Positions 18,934 through 27,907 of a DNA stretch of 64,000 nt are shown here, one piece after another. The stretch covers positions 62,001 through 126,000 of the forward strand of contig MEOH01000001.1 in assembly GCA_001769535.1 (NCBI GenBank), read 5' to 3'. The DNA is from Bacteroidetes bacterium GWF2_38_335 (GTDB lineage: Bacteria > Bacteroidota > Bacteroidia > Bacteroidales > GWF2-38-335). Numbering within the stretch: position 1 is the stretch's first letter; every line of letters begins with the position of its first letter. Below the pieces are notes generated by a model, which was given only the letters and a program-made list of their open reading frames with translations, had not been told where the DNA came from and made no database searches. Both the position numbers and the translations under genes were made by a program.

Positions 18934-19108
18934 AGGTTAATATGTTGAAAAAAAAATTGGGGGTTTGGGGAAGAAGGTTCTTTTTGTTCTTTTTGTTCTT
19001 TTGGTTCCTTTGGTTCTTATTGTCCCGAAAATGAAATTTTCGAGGATGCTCGACTTTAGTCGGCATTCCTTTGGTTCTTTTGGTTTTTGTTTGTTTAGTT
19101 GTTTCCCA

Positions 19109-19164
19109 TCACCCTGTTACCTTGTTACCTTGTCACCTTGTAACCCTGTCACCTTGTAACCCTC
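19109..19164. repeat. 8-bp tandem repeat, seven copies
   Basis: Seven consecutive 8-mers of the form T(T/C/A)ACC(T/C)TG. It sits at the 3' end of the minus-strand barrel gene, in an untranslated region between it and hisS. Just before it (18970-19090), T/G-rich 'GGTTCTTTT' repeats also occur. Confidence 0.8.
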
Positions 19165-19168
19165 TCAA

Positions 19169-19765
19169 CTAGCAATTACAAGATTTCCGGTGAACAATTT
19201 TTCTGGAGATCCAGAATCGGTAACCGCCTGAAATTGAAATCCCCCACGGATGTGAAATGGATGTCGAAATGGTTACCTCGCTTTTCTTGCTCAGGTAATA
19301 ATTGAACTCCAGTCCGGCATTAAACATGATATAATGTTGGAAATTATCAGTCCCAATCCATCCGTCTTTTTTATATCCTTCCATATAATACCAGGTGCTG
19401 CGGTAATTAAGGGCCGGACCAATTCCGCCGCGCAAAGAGTGCCTCCATTTTTCGTAAACCCTCCACCACATTCCCAAAGAAAGGTAACCGGCAAACTGGT
19501 TGGCCCCATCAACATAAAGGCCTTTGGTAAATCTGACAGACTTAATAATATCCATTACAAAAAACTCATAAGACAGCTCTATTCCGGGTTCAAAGACCAT
19601 TACACCTTTTGAATCAAAATTATTTGTCATGATGCCCGAATTGATATTTCCGGCGGGATTCAGAGAAATAGTTTTAAACTTAAGGCTTATATTGTCCTGT
19701 CCCTTTGAATGATACAGAAAAACCAGCATTATAAACAACAGAAATATTTTCCTAATAAGGTTCAT
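19169..19765 (-). CDS. Predicted small outer-membrane beta-barrel protein
   Basis: 198 residues. A signal peptide (MNLIRKIFLLFIMLVFLYHSKGQ) precedes alternating hydrophobic/aromatic strands such as GIELSYEFFVMD, YLSLGMWWRVYEKW and FNAGLEFNYYLSKKSE. The pattern suggests an 8-strand outer-membrane barrel, but the last residues (HRKSCNC) are not a classical aromatic-ended barrel terminus. No family recognised. It is divergent from the ChaN-like gene, with an 82-bp intergenic region. Confidence 0.6.
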   Translation of the reverse strand: MNLIRKIFLLFIMLVFLYHSKGQDNISLKFKTISLNPAGNINSGIMTNNFDSKGVMVFEPGIELSYEFFVMDIIKSVRFTKGLYVDGANQFAGYLSLGMWWRVYEKWRHSLRGGIGPALNYRSTWYYMEGYKKDGWIGTDNFQHYIMFNAGLEFNYYLSKKSEVTISTSISHPWGISISGGYRFWISRKIVHRKSCNC

Positions 19766-19820
19766 GCAGTTAATTTCGTGTTAAAATTAGGAATTATTTT
19801 TTTATCCTGCGATACATAAT

Positions 19821-19828
19821 TACATTTG
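19821..19828 (+). promoter_or_regulatory. -7 promoter element of the ChaN-like gene
   Basis: TACATTTG matches TAnnTTTG and lies 19 nt before the start codon. No -33 TTG at the expected spacing. Confidence 0.45.
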
Positions 19829-19847
19829 AATAAAAAACTCAAAAACC

Positions 19848-20723
19848 ATGAAAAAAGTTGCTTTACTCATCGTTATTTTTACATTTTTCCTGTTTTCTTT
19901 TCAGGAAGATAAGCCCGCTTATAAGATTTTTGATTCTGAGGGTAAGGAAGTTGGATATAATTCCATGCTTGAAAAAATCAAGGAAGCTGATATTGTTTTC
20001 TTTGGCGAATTGCACAATAATGCCATCGCGCACTGGATGCAATATGAATTAACAGCAGATTTATTCAAAGCCAAAGGTGAAAAACTGGTTTTGGGAGCAG
20101 AAATGTTTGAAGCTGACAATCAATTAATGATAGACGAGTATCTGAAAAGTATCATTTCCGAAGAAAAATTCGAAGATGAAGCCAAGCTATGGCCCAACTA
20201 CCAGACCGATTACAAACCCCTGCTGAATTTTGCAAAAGAAAACAAGCTGCCGTTTATTGCAACCAACATTCCGCGTCGTTATGCCGCAGTAGTTTATAAA
20301 GAAGGATTTGAAGGCCTGGAAAAACTTTCTGATGAAGCAAAAAAATTCATCGCTCCGCTCCCATTCGAATACGATGAAAACCTCAATTGTTACAAAAGCA
20401 TGCTCGAAATGGGCGGAATGAAAAAAGGCATGGGTGCAGGAAATAATAATCTTCCTAAAGCACAGGCAGCAAAAGATGCCACCATGGCTTATTTTACTTT
20501 AAAGAACTGGGAAAAGGGAAAGACATTTTTACATTTCAACGGTTCATATCATTCAGATAACCACGAAAGTATTGTATGGTATTTGAAAAAGAAAAACAAA
20601 GATTTAAAGATTGTAACCATTACCACCATAACCCAAAAGGATTTGACCACAATGGATGAGTCGGCCAAGGGGACTGCGGATTTTATTTTGGTTGTTCCCG
20701 AAACAATGACAAATACATACTAA
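19848..20723 (+). CDS. ChaN-family (haem-binding/Tiki-like) secreted protein
   Basis: 291 residues. The N-terminal signal peptide (LLIVIFTFFLFSFQ) has no lipobox Cys, unlike many ChaN lipoproteins. The family hallmark IVFFGELHNNAIAHW lies at ~residues 49-63, followed by LGAEMFEADNQ, and a HFNGSYHSDNHESIVWYL block near the C-terminus. ChaN proteins are linked to haem/iron uptake in some bacteria and share the Tiki/TraB metalloprotease-like fold. A single gene; role here inferred only. Confidence 0.8.
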   Translation: MKKVALLIVIFTFFLFSFQEDKPAYKIFDSEGKEVGYNSMLEKIKEADIVFFGELHNNAIAHWMQYELTADLFKAKGEKLVLGAEMFEADNQLMIDEYLKSIISEEKFEDEAKLWPNYQTDYKPLLNFAKENKLPFIATNIPRRYAAVVYKEGFEGLEKLSDEAKKFIAPLPFEYDENLNCYKSMLEMGGMKKGMGAGNNNLPKAQAAKDATMAYFTLKNWEKGKTFLHFNGSYHSDNHESIVWYLKKKNKDLKIVTITTITQKDLTTMDESAKGTADFILVVPETMTNTY

Positions 20724-20728
20724 TGTAC

Positions 20729-20748
20729 GGCCATGCATCTGCATGGCC
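20729..20748. repeat. Palindrome GGCCATGCA/TGCATGGCC
   Basis: A 9-bp perfect inverted repeat with a 2-nt loop directly after the ChaN-like stop codon. It is not followed by a T run, so it is more like a REP-type palindrome or mRNA end stabiliser than a terminator. Confidence 0.5.
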
Positions 20749-20916
20749 AAATTTATATACCCAAAAACCAACCGTTAGTCAACCCGCTGCCACCGTTGGT
20801 AAAACGGAAGCCGGGGGGTACATACCAAAAAATAATAATATCCGTTAAATATACAAAGCGAACTGCTTTGGATTAAATGGTTACAAGTTAATGTCCTTGA
20901 GTTTATTGGTTACGCG

Positions 20917-20950
20917 GAAGGGAAACGGTCGTTTCCCTTCTTTATTTATT
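20917..20950 (+). terminator. Terminator-like stem-loop in the 677-bp gap 20724-21400
   Basis: GAAGGGAAACG (20917-20927) pairs perfectly with CGTTTCCCTTC (20930-20940), followed by TTTATTTATT. The gap otherwise holds AT-rich DNA and a 7-bp repeat; I see no gene in it. Confidence 0.5.
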
Positions 20951-21240
20951 GGCAATAATAAAAACACCTAATATTTGATACCTTATAAGCACTCCTTTTT
21001 CAATTTTAAGTAGTTTTCTTATAAACACCACCTTAGAGTACAATAGAAGCATACTTTAAAAGTACTTTTAATTCAAAATTTTTGACTACAACAACATCGC
21101 CCCTAATCCGCCAACACACTCCAAAATGATCAGTTTTCAAATTATAAATATTTCATATTTGGACACAAAAAACATCCAACTTCTTGCTTTTCACTGTTTA
21201 AGTTTGTATATTTAACACTCTTATTCAGAATATTATGAAG

Positions 21241-21282
21241 CCAACAGCCAACAGCCAACAGCCAACAGCCAACAGCCAACAG
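21241..21282. repeat. 7-bp tandem repeat CCAACAG, six exact copies
   Basis: Six perfect copies. The array sits about 120 bp before the start of a T9SS cargo gene. A unit length of 7 in a promoter-proximal position could alter expression by slippage, but that is inference. Confidence 0.9.
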
Positions 21283-21400
21283 CGTGTTCATTGGCTTCAA
21301 TTCAAATTTTGCCATTATTTACATTCCACCTTGATTCCTCCGTAAATAATCACATAGATATTCCTAAATCTGATTTTTAATACTTGTTTATTATTTTTTC

Positions 21401-22903
21401 ATGAATCAATTTTTCATTTCCCTTATGATTGTTTTTTCTGCTTTTGAATCTTTCTCACAGATACACCCCGAGCACAAAAGAGCCAACCATTGGTTTTTTG
21501 GCGAAGATGAGAGCGGTGTAGGAGGAGTACACCTTGATTTTAACTCGGGAACCATAGAGGTTGGAACAAGTCCTGTGATTGGGGCAGCAGGTGCTTCTCA
21601 AACAACCATATCTGACACAGCGGGTAATTTTTTGTTCTTTTATAACGGGAACTTTATAATGAATAACGAATTTGATCTTATCGAAGGTGGGGAAGAAGTT
21701 TATGGACATGAGTTTTCTCCAAACGGAGCAATGTTTTTGCCTGTCCCTGAAAATGACAGTTTGTACCTGTTATTTTATTCTTCATGCTGGGACAATAATT
21801 TTTATGGGGGATTAAGGTATGCACTCATTGATTCAAAGGCCAATGGAGGGTTGGGAAAAGTGTTAAGCTATGACAATCTTATTCTTACCGGAGCTACCGG
21901 ATCAATTTCTGCAACTTACCATGAAAATGGAAAAGACTTTTGGCTGATCTCTGCTGACACAAGCAGTTATTTACATTCTTTTTTGATTGACAACACCGGA
22001 GTACCTCAACATATTGATTCACAAAAGATAATAACCGTTTCGAGTCTTTTTGGAACGCCCATTTGTAAAATAATACCAGTTTTTACTACAAGACCGGAAG
22101 GAGATTTAATTGCTGTTTCATCAATTGACCTTGAGGATGGATTCAACTCTGATTATTCATTATCAATAATAAGGTTTAATAACCAAACCGGAAATTTTAA
22201 CACTGAGCTGTTAATTGAAGATCATGCCGGAGAATTGGTTGAGGGAGATTTTAATCCTCTTCTTCATGCCTTTTCGCCAAATGGCGACTGGTTGTATGTG
22301 CCATTCAATGAGAACCCATTGCCTCGTAACGGTTATATCAAAAGATATGGCAATTTATATGGCTCAGTTGAACCAGCAGATATAATTTCAGAAATTGTAT
22401 TTGAAACCGAAACTCATCAGGCACCATATACAATTCAATGTACTCCTGTTGGGTCAATGTTGTATTATTCTTTGCCCGGTGATGACAATCCCGGCTCAAT
22501 GAATACACCATATATTTCTGAAATTCTTTATCCGGATTCAACCAATCCGGTTGTTTTACACAACAATATATTAACGGATGTTTATTTTACCCTGAGTCCT
22601 AACAATAATCTTCCTCCACATTGGTATTACAGACCAACCGGCTTTACAAACAGCTCTGAAAAAACAAAATATGAACCCCTTCTTTGCTTTCCAAACCCGG
22701 TTAATGATAAACTATATTTTTTAAACGGGTTTACAGATATTGAAGAGGTTAAATTCGTAAATTATTTGGGAGAAGAGCTTACCGGAACAATTCTCAACAA
22801 TTATGAGATCGATGTCAGTCGCATTAAAAACGGTATTTATATTTTAAAAATCAGGTTAAGGAATAATTTGTTAAAAACAACAAAAATTATTGTTCAACAT
22901 TAA
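21401..22903 (+). CDS. T9SS cargo protein, 'NHWYFG'-type propeller-like
   Basis: 500 residues, with a signal peptide ending near ESFSQ. The N-terminal block ANHWFFGEDESGVGG ... HLDFNSG is the form seen at the start of many Bacteroidota surface proteins of the 'NHWYFG...GLDF' kind. Later repeats (FSPNGDWLYVPF) suggest a propeller. The C-terminal ~75 residues (LCFPNPVNDKLYF ... KTTKIIVQH) form a T9SS type A sorting domain. The next gene (S74-type protein) starts 26 nt downstream, so the two probably share a transcript. Function unknown. Confidence 0.8.
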   Translation: MNQFFISLMIVFSAFESFSQIHPEHKRANHWFFGEDESGVGGVHLDFNSGTIEVGTSPVIGAAGASQTTISDTAGNFLFFYNGNFIMNNEFDLIEGGEEVYGHEFSPNGAMFLPVPENDSLYLLFYSSCWDNNFYGGLRYALIDSKANGGLGKVLSYDNLILTGATGSISATYHENGKDFWLISADTSSYLHSFLIDNTGVPQHIDSQKIITVSSLFGTPICKIIPVFTTRPEGDLIAVSSIDLEDGFNSDYSLSIIRFNNQTGNFNTELLIEDHAGELVEGDFNPLLHAFSPNGDWLYVPFNENPLPRNGYIKRYGNLYGSVEPADIISEIVFETETHQAPYTIQCTPVGSMLYYSLPGDDNPGSMNTPYISEILYPDSTNPVVLHNNILTDVYFTLSPNNNLPPHWYYRPTGFTNSSEKTKYEPLLCFPNPVNDKLYFLNGFTDIEEVKFVNYLGEELTGTILNNYEIDVSRIKNGIYILKIRLRNNLLKTTKIIVQH

Positions 22904-22929
22904 CATTTTTCACCCTTAAACTTATAAAA

Positions 22930-24237
22930 ATGAAAAAAACAATTCTATTTGCCTTAATGGCATTATTATGTCCGTTTATCATATTATCACAGGGAATTAA
23001 CTGGAAAACAAACGGCAATTCGGGTATTAATTCAAATAACTTTATCGGAACCATCAACAAAGCTGATTTGATTTTTAAAACACATGATACCACCCGTATG
23101 GTAATTGGCCAAAACGGAACAATTGAAGCTTTCGATGATGTTAGGGTACATGGAACGCTCTTTGTTGGGGATAGTACTATTGCCTTAACTGATAATTCTC
23201 TATCTCAGACACCTCCTTTACTCACCGCCGAAATCACCTCCGGCAACGGACGTATGGCTTTAGGCAGGTCAAGTTTTACAGGTCTTCCGTTTATTGCATC
23301 AAATTTCAGTCTGGGAGTTGGTGGCAGTCACCACCAACACAAAGTCCATATCGAAAGTCAAAGCAACAATGTGGCTTTCGAAGCCCGCATCGGGTTTACC
23401 AACAATACAACCGGGCACAATGCAAGTACCTTAGGTTCAACTGTCGGTTTAATAAACGGGAGCAGGAATTTTCTTATCAACCAGCAGGAAAACGCCAGCA
23501 TCTTTTTTAACACTTCGGGGTTGCCAAGAATGAATATTATCGGCAATGGAAATGTGGGCATTGGCGACTACTCCGCTTTTACGCCTTTCAGAAGACTTGA
23601 TGTTTTTGATGATTCAGATGTTCCGCAATTTCGGCTCACATACAATACAGGTGCTGCAATAACTGACTTTTATGTAGTTGAAGAAGGTTTTCTGTTGATT
23701 AATCCGTCCAAGGCAAGAGTTGGAATCAACTTATCAGATGTCAACCTTCCAACTGAAGCTTTGGATATAAATGGCGATGTAAGAATCAGACAAATGCCTT
23801 TGAATAATACCCTTACCGAGGTAGTTGTAATTGATGCCAGCGGAAAGCTATTCCGAAACACAGCCATTGGATCAGGTGGTGGCGGTGGTGACGCAGATTG
23901 GTATGAACCGGGAAACACAGCTCCCAACCACATTGATGATGATATTTTCACTTTTAATAATGTCAGTATTGGAGCTTCAAGTTCATTTTCCTCAAGATTA
24001 TATTCTTATAATGGAATAGATAATGCTCATCATCAGACAAACATGAAACACAGCATTTATTCAAATACCCTTGTTGACCCAACATATGCAGGTGGTTCAA
24101 TTTATGGAATTTATAGCTATATGGTAAATTCCAACCCTTTATTAAATGTGAAAAAATTTGCTGTTCTGGGACATACTGCCTGTAATTCAAATGAAACTTT
24201 TAATGTAGCCATAAAAGGTGATATTTCAGGCGGTTAA
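22930..24237 (+). CDS. N-terminal part of a split tail-fibre-like secreted protein (stops at an in-frame TAA)
   Basis: 435 residues, with a signal peptide ending near ILSQG. The body has glycine/asparagine-rich shaft-like repeats (VHGTLFVGDSTIAL, GNVGIGDYSAFTPFRRLDVFD, KARVGINLSDVNLP) like those preceding peptidase S74 chaperone domains. The chain ends ...DISGG then TAA (24235-24237), with no sorting domain. The same frame stays open after the stop through a complete S74 and sorting domain (next entry). The stop is therefore either a nonsense mutation or a sequence error. If real, the product would lack trimerisation and export signals. Confidence 0.75.
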   Translation: MKKTILFALMALLCPFIILSQGINWKTNGNSGINSNNFIGTINKADLIFKTHDTTRMVIGQNGTIEAFDDVRVHGTLFVGDSTIALTDNSLSQTPPLLTAEITSGNGRMALGRSSFTGLPFIASNFSLGVGGSHHQHKVHIESQSNNVAFEARIGFTNNTTGHNASTLGSTVGLINGSRNFLINQQENASIFFNTSGLPRMNIIGNGNVGIGDYSAFTPFRRLDVFDDSDVPQFRLTYNTGAAITDFYVVEEGFLLINPSKARVGINLSDVNLPTEALDINGDVRIRQMPLNNTLTEVVVIDASGKLFRNTAIGSGGGGGDADWYEPGNTAPNHIDDDIFTFNNVSIGASSSFSSRLYSYNGIDNAHHQTNMKHSIYSNTLVDPTYAGGSIYGIYSYMVNSNPLLNVKKFAVLGHTACNSNETFNVAIKGDISGG

Positions 24238-25083
24238 AAAAATATCGGAATTTGGGGAACTGTCCCTTTAGGGGATTTAAATAACTGGGCCGGATATTTT
24301 GACGGCAATGTCCAAATTAACGGAAACCTAGTTGTTACCGGCACCTACCCTACCTCTGATATTATCTTTAAGGAAAATATTGAGGATCTATCAGGTGCTT
24401 TGGCAATTATCAATCAATTAAACCCCAAAACCTTCAATTTTAAAACCGAAGAATATCAAAGGATGCATTTTTCAGAAGGGCAGCAATTTGGGATGATTGC
24501 ACAGGATGTGGAACCTATTCTGCCATCACTTGTAAAAGATTGTTATGCTGTTCCTGTGTTTGATTCTGCCGGTATTGAAATCGAACCTGAATTAGAGTAT
24601 AAATCCTTAAATTACAACGCCTTTATTCCAATCCTGATCCAAGGAATTAAAGAGCAGCAAGACAGCATTGACGCTTTAAAAGAAATTATTTCCTCGTACG
24701 AATCCCGCTTCCAGCAAATCGAAACCATGCTCGCTGCCTGTTGCGAAAGCGGTGCAAAAAACGCTGAAGTTGATGTGGAATCTGACATTACCATTTCACT
24801 TGATCCTTCTGTCAACGATGAGCAAACAAAACTCTATCAGAACATTCCAAACCCGTTCAGGGAAAAAACAACTTTCAACTACAAAATCGGCAAAACCGGC
24901 TTTGTAGAACTTGAAATAACCGACGAATTTGGAAGAATGGTTACTACGCTTGTGGAAACAAACCAGGAAACCGGAAACTATTCGGTGAACTGGGACACAA
25001 ATGACCTTGCCCCCGGAATCTATTTCTACACTTTGAAAGTGGACGGAATGGTTTGGGTCAAAAAGGCAATCAAGATAAAATAG
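24238..25083 (+). pseudogene. C-terminal part: peptidase S74 intramolecular chaperone plus T9SS sorting domain
   Basis: This continues in the same frame as the preceding gene directly after its TAA (KNIGIWGTVPLGD...). No ATG or GTG lies near the break; the first possible start is a TTG at 24400, inside the S74 domain, so it is not an independent gene. The S74 signature is clear: TSDIIFKENIEDL (Ser codon at 24355, the expected self-cleavage Ser-Asp pair), QLNPKTFNFK and GMIAQDVEPILPSLV. A coiled-coil-like stretch and a type A sorting domain (LYQNIPNPFREKTTF ... VKKAIKIK) end it. The intact gene would encode about 717 residues. Confidence 0.8.
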
Positions 25084-25092
25084 TTAAACAAA

Positions 25093-25120
25093 AAATCCCG
25101 TCGTAAACGGGATTTTTTTT
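25093..25120. terminator. Bidirectional terminator between the S74-type gene and alaS
   Basis: The stem AAATCCCGT (25093-25101) / ACGGGATTT (25107-25115) is flanked by an A run on the left and a T run on the right. It serves both convergent genes. Confidence 0.85.
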
Positions 25121-27767
25121 ATTTATTAAAAATAAATTTTTTGGCTTTATTTATCGCCCCCTCAATCCCCGCCGGGTTCTTTCCCCCTGCGGTGGCAAAG
25201 AACGGCTGTCCGCCGCCGCCGCCCTGAATTTCGGCAGAAATTTCTTTGATGATGGCTCCGGCATTCAATCCTTTTTCGGCAATCAGATTGTCTGAAATCA
25301 TCACCGCCACATTGGCTTTACCATCAATTTCAGCACCAAGAATGAGTACCAGGTTTTCAATGTCGGCCTTGAGCATATAGGCAATGTCTTTAAGTGCTGC
25401 GGCTGAACTGACTTCCAGCTTTCCTGCAAACAGGTTTATATCGCCTTCTTTCACAATTTTAGATTTCAGCTCCTGTGCAATATTTTTCAGGCGGTCCTTC
25501 TGAAACAATTCTATTTGCTTAGCCATTTCAGCATTCTGGTTCATCAGGTCCTCAACCCCTTTCACTAAATCCTTTGAGCCCTTCAATGTGGCCTGCAATC
25601 CTTTAATTATTTTAATCTGCTCGTTGAGATATTGCTCCGAATGTCTTCCGGTGATGGCTTCAATCCTTCTGATTCCTGCTGCTATGGCCCCTTCTGAAGT
25701 TATTTTGAAAAACCCGATTTTTCCGGTATTATGAACATGTATACCTCCGCAAAACTCCATGGATTCGCCAAATCGAATAACCCTTACTGTTTCACCATAT
25801 TTTTCGCCAAACAGCGAAACGGCGCCCATGCTTTTAGCTTCATTTATGGGAAGATTGCGCTTTTCATCAAGGGCAATGCATGATCTGACCACATCATTCA
25901 CAATGGCCTCCACTTTTTCAATTTCCTCATCAGTCAATTTCTGAAAATGGGCAAAGTCGAAGCGCAAATGATCGGGATTGACCAATGAACCCTTTTGCTC
26001 TACATGATTTCCCAACACCTGTTTTAAAGCATAATGTAAAAGATGTGTGGCCGAATGATTGGCTGCAGTATGCTCACGATTTTCATTATTCACCACTGCA
26101 GTGAACGTTGCATTAAGATTTTCAGGAAGTTCATTTACAAAATGGATGATCTGATTGTTTTCCTGTTTGGTGTCAATGACTTCGATTTTTTCTGTATCGT
26201 TTGTCAGATAACCGGTATCACCAACCTGTCCACCCCCCTCGGCATAGAACGGAGTTTTATTTAGAACGATCTGAAATGATTCTTTGCCTTTCATTTTTAC
26301 CTTGCGGTATTTAACGATCGCCACTTCAGTTTCTATTTGGTCATAACCCACAAACTCAACCTTTTCAATTTTTGAAAGTTCGGTCCAGTCGCCGGTATCA
26401 ATTTCGGTGGCTTTTCTTGACCTGTCTTTCTGGTTGTTCAGTTCTGCCTCATACCCTTTTTCATCAATATCCAGTCCGTATGTTTTGGCAATCAAAGCAG
26501 TTAAATCAACAGGAAATCCGTAAGTGTCATATAGATCGAACACCAGTTTTCCTTCAATAATTTTTGATTTTCCCTGATTTATCAAGGTAATGCAATGCTG
26601 GTCAATTCTTTTTAGTCCGGTTTCAAGCGTCCTGTAAAAAGAAATTTCTTCTTCCTGTATGACTTTCTCGATCAACATTTTTTGGGTTTCCAGTTCAGGG
26701 TAAGCTTTTCCCATGTGATGAGCCAAAGCGGGAACCAGTCTGAACAGGAACGGTTCTTTAAGGTTGAGTGATTGATAGCCATAACGAACGGCGCGTCTCA
26801 AAATTCTGCGTATCACATAGCCGGCACCGGTATTCGATGGCAACTGACCATCGGCAATGGAAAAAGAAATGGCTCTGATGTGATCGGCGATCACGCGCAT
26901 GGCGATGTTGATGATTTCGGCCTGTTTGTGATTTTTATCTTCGGGGCGGTAATGCAATCCTGAAATATCTTCAATTTTTTTGATCACCGGCTGAAACACA
27001 TCGGTATCATAATTTGATTCTTTTTTCTGAACAGCCATGCAAAGGCGTTCAAAGCCCATTCCGGTGTCAACATGTTTGGCAGGCAGGGATTCCAGACTAC
27101 CATCGGCTTTGCGGTTAAACTGGATAAAAACCAGATTCCAGATTTCAACAACAAGCGGATTGCCCGTATTAACAAGCGAAGCGCCATCCACTTTTTTTCT
27201 TTCCTCATCGCTGCGCAAATCCACATGGATTTCGGAACACGGTCCGCAAGGGCCGGTATCGCCCATCTCCCAGAAATTGTCTTTTTTGGAACCTTTCAGG
27301 ATTCGGGCTTCGGGGAGGTATTGTTTCCAAAAGTTAAGAGCTTCAGAATCTGCGTCCAGTTTATCGTCTTTGCTACCTTCGAAATAGGTGGAATACAATC
27401 TCTCTTTATCGAGTTTCATGACAGAAGTCAGGAACTCCCATCCCCAGTCGATGGCATCTTTCTTAAAATAATCGCCAAAGGACCAGTTGCCCAGCATTTC
27501 GAACATGGTATGGTGGTAAGTATCATGTCCAACCTCTTCAAGGTCATTGTGTTTTCCCGAAACCCTGAGGCATTTTTGGGAATCGGCAATTCTTGGGTAT
27601 TTGGCGGGAGCATTACCAAGAAAAATATCTTTGAACTGATTCATTCCGGCATTGGTAAACATCAATGTGGGGTCGTTTTTAACAACCATCGGAGCTGAGG
27701 GAACAATATGGTGATTCTTTGATTTAAAATAATTTAGGAAGGCATCTCTTATCTCGTTGGCTTTCAT
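25119..27767 (-). CDS. alaS: Alanyl-tRNA synthetase
   Basis: 882 residues, normal length. It carries the catalytic class II core (FTNAGMNQFKDIFLG, GHDTYHHTMFEMLGNWSFG), the editing domain with HSATH and CGGIHVHNTG zinc/editing residues, and a C-terminal DHHA1/C-Ala domain ending in a GGGGGQPFFATAGGKNP block. It charges tRNA-Ala and clears mischarged Ser/Gly in the cytoplasm. It is divergent from the M23 gene, and the -7 elements of the two promoters lie within 20 bp of each other. Confidence 0.97.
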   Translation of the reverse strand: MKANEIRDAFLNYFKSKNHHIVPSAPMVVKNDPTLMFTNAGMNQFKDIFLGNAPAKYPRIADSQKCLRVSGKHNDLEEVGHDTYHHTMFEMLGNWSFGDYFKKDAIDWGWEFLTSVMKLDKERLYSTYFEGSKDDKLDADSEALNFWKQYLPEARILKGSKKDNFWEMGDTGPCGPCSEIHVDLRSDEERKKVDGASLVNTGNPLVVEIWNLVFIQFNRKADGSLESLPAKHVDTGMGFERLCMAVQKKESNYDTDVFQPVIKKIEDISGLHYRPEDKNHKQAEIINIAMRVIADHIRAISFSIADGQLPSNTGAGYVIRRILRRAVRYGYQSLNLKEPFLFRLVPALAHHMGKAYPELETQKMLIEKVIQEEEISFYRTLETGLKRIDQHCITLINQGKSKIIEGKLVFDLYDTYGFPVDLTALIAKTYGLDIDEKGYEAELNNQKDRSRKATEIDTGDWTELSKIEKVEFVGYDQIETEVAIVKYRKVKMKGKESFQIVLNKTPFYAEGGGQVGDTGYLTNDTEKIEVIDTKQENNQIIHFVNELPENLNATFTAVVNNENREHTAANHSATHLLHYALKQVLGNHVEQKGSLVNPDHLRFDFAHFQKLTDEEIEKVEAIVNDVVRSCIALDEKRNLPINEAKSMGAVSLFGEKYGETVRVIRFGESMEFCGGIHVHNTGKIGFFKITSEGAIAAGIRRIEAITGRHSEQYLNEQIKIIKGLQATLKGSKDLVKGVEDLMNQNAEMAKQIELFQKDRLKNIAQELKSKIVKEGDINLFAGKLEVSSAAALKDIAYMLKADIENLVLILGAEIDGKANVAVMISDNLIAEKGLNAGAIIKEISAEIQGGGGGQPFFATAGGKNPAGIEGAINKAKKFIFNK

Positions 27768-27819
27768 CTGATAAAAATGTTAATAATAATTAAATGTCTT
27801 AGTATCGTTTTTTTATGGT

Positions 27820-27849
27820 TTGCAAAGTTAGTTTATTTGCCTAAATTTG
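27820..27849 (+). promoter_or_regulatory. Promoter of the M23-CapA-MerR run, overlapping the alaS promoter
   Basis: On the plus strand, TTG (27820-27822), 19 nt, TAAATTTG (27842-27849) match the consensus exactly. On the minus strand TAACTTTG (27823-27830) is a -7 element for alaS and lies inside this promoter's spacer. RNA polymerase binding at one site should therefore exclude the other. Confidence 0.6.
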
Positions 27850-27907
27850 TAATAATATAAAGAAAATAATATTAAATCCTTTTGGGGTTTTGTCAAACGG
27901 ATAATGC

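Noticed and set aside
18869-19159. Frames on both strands between hisS and the barrel gene
   Set aside because: They translate T/G-rich and 8-bp simple repeats.
24400-25083. Independent gene starting at TTG 24400
   Set aside because: The start lies inside the S74 domain and the upstream frame continues to the stop of the preceding gene, so it is a fragment.
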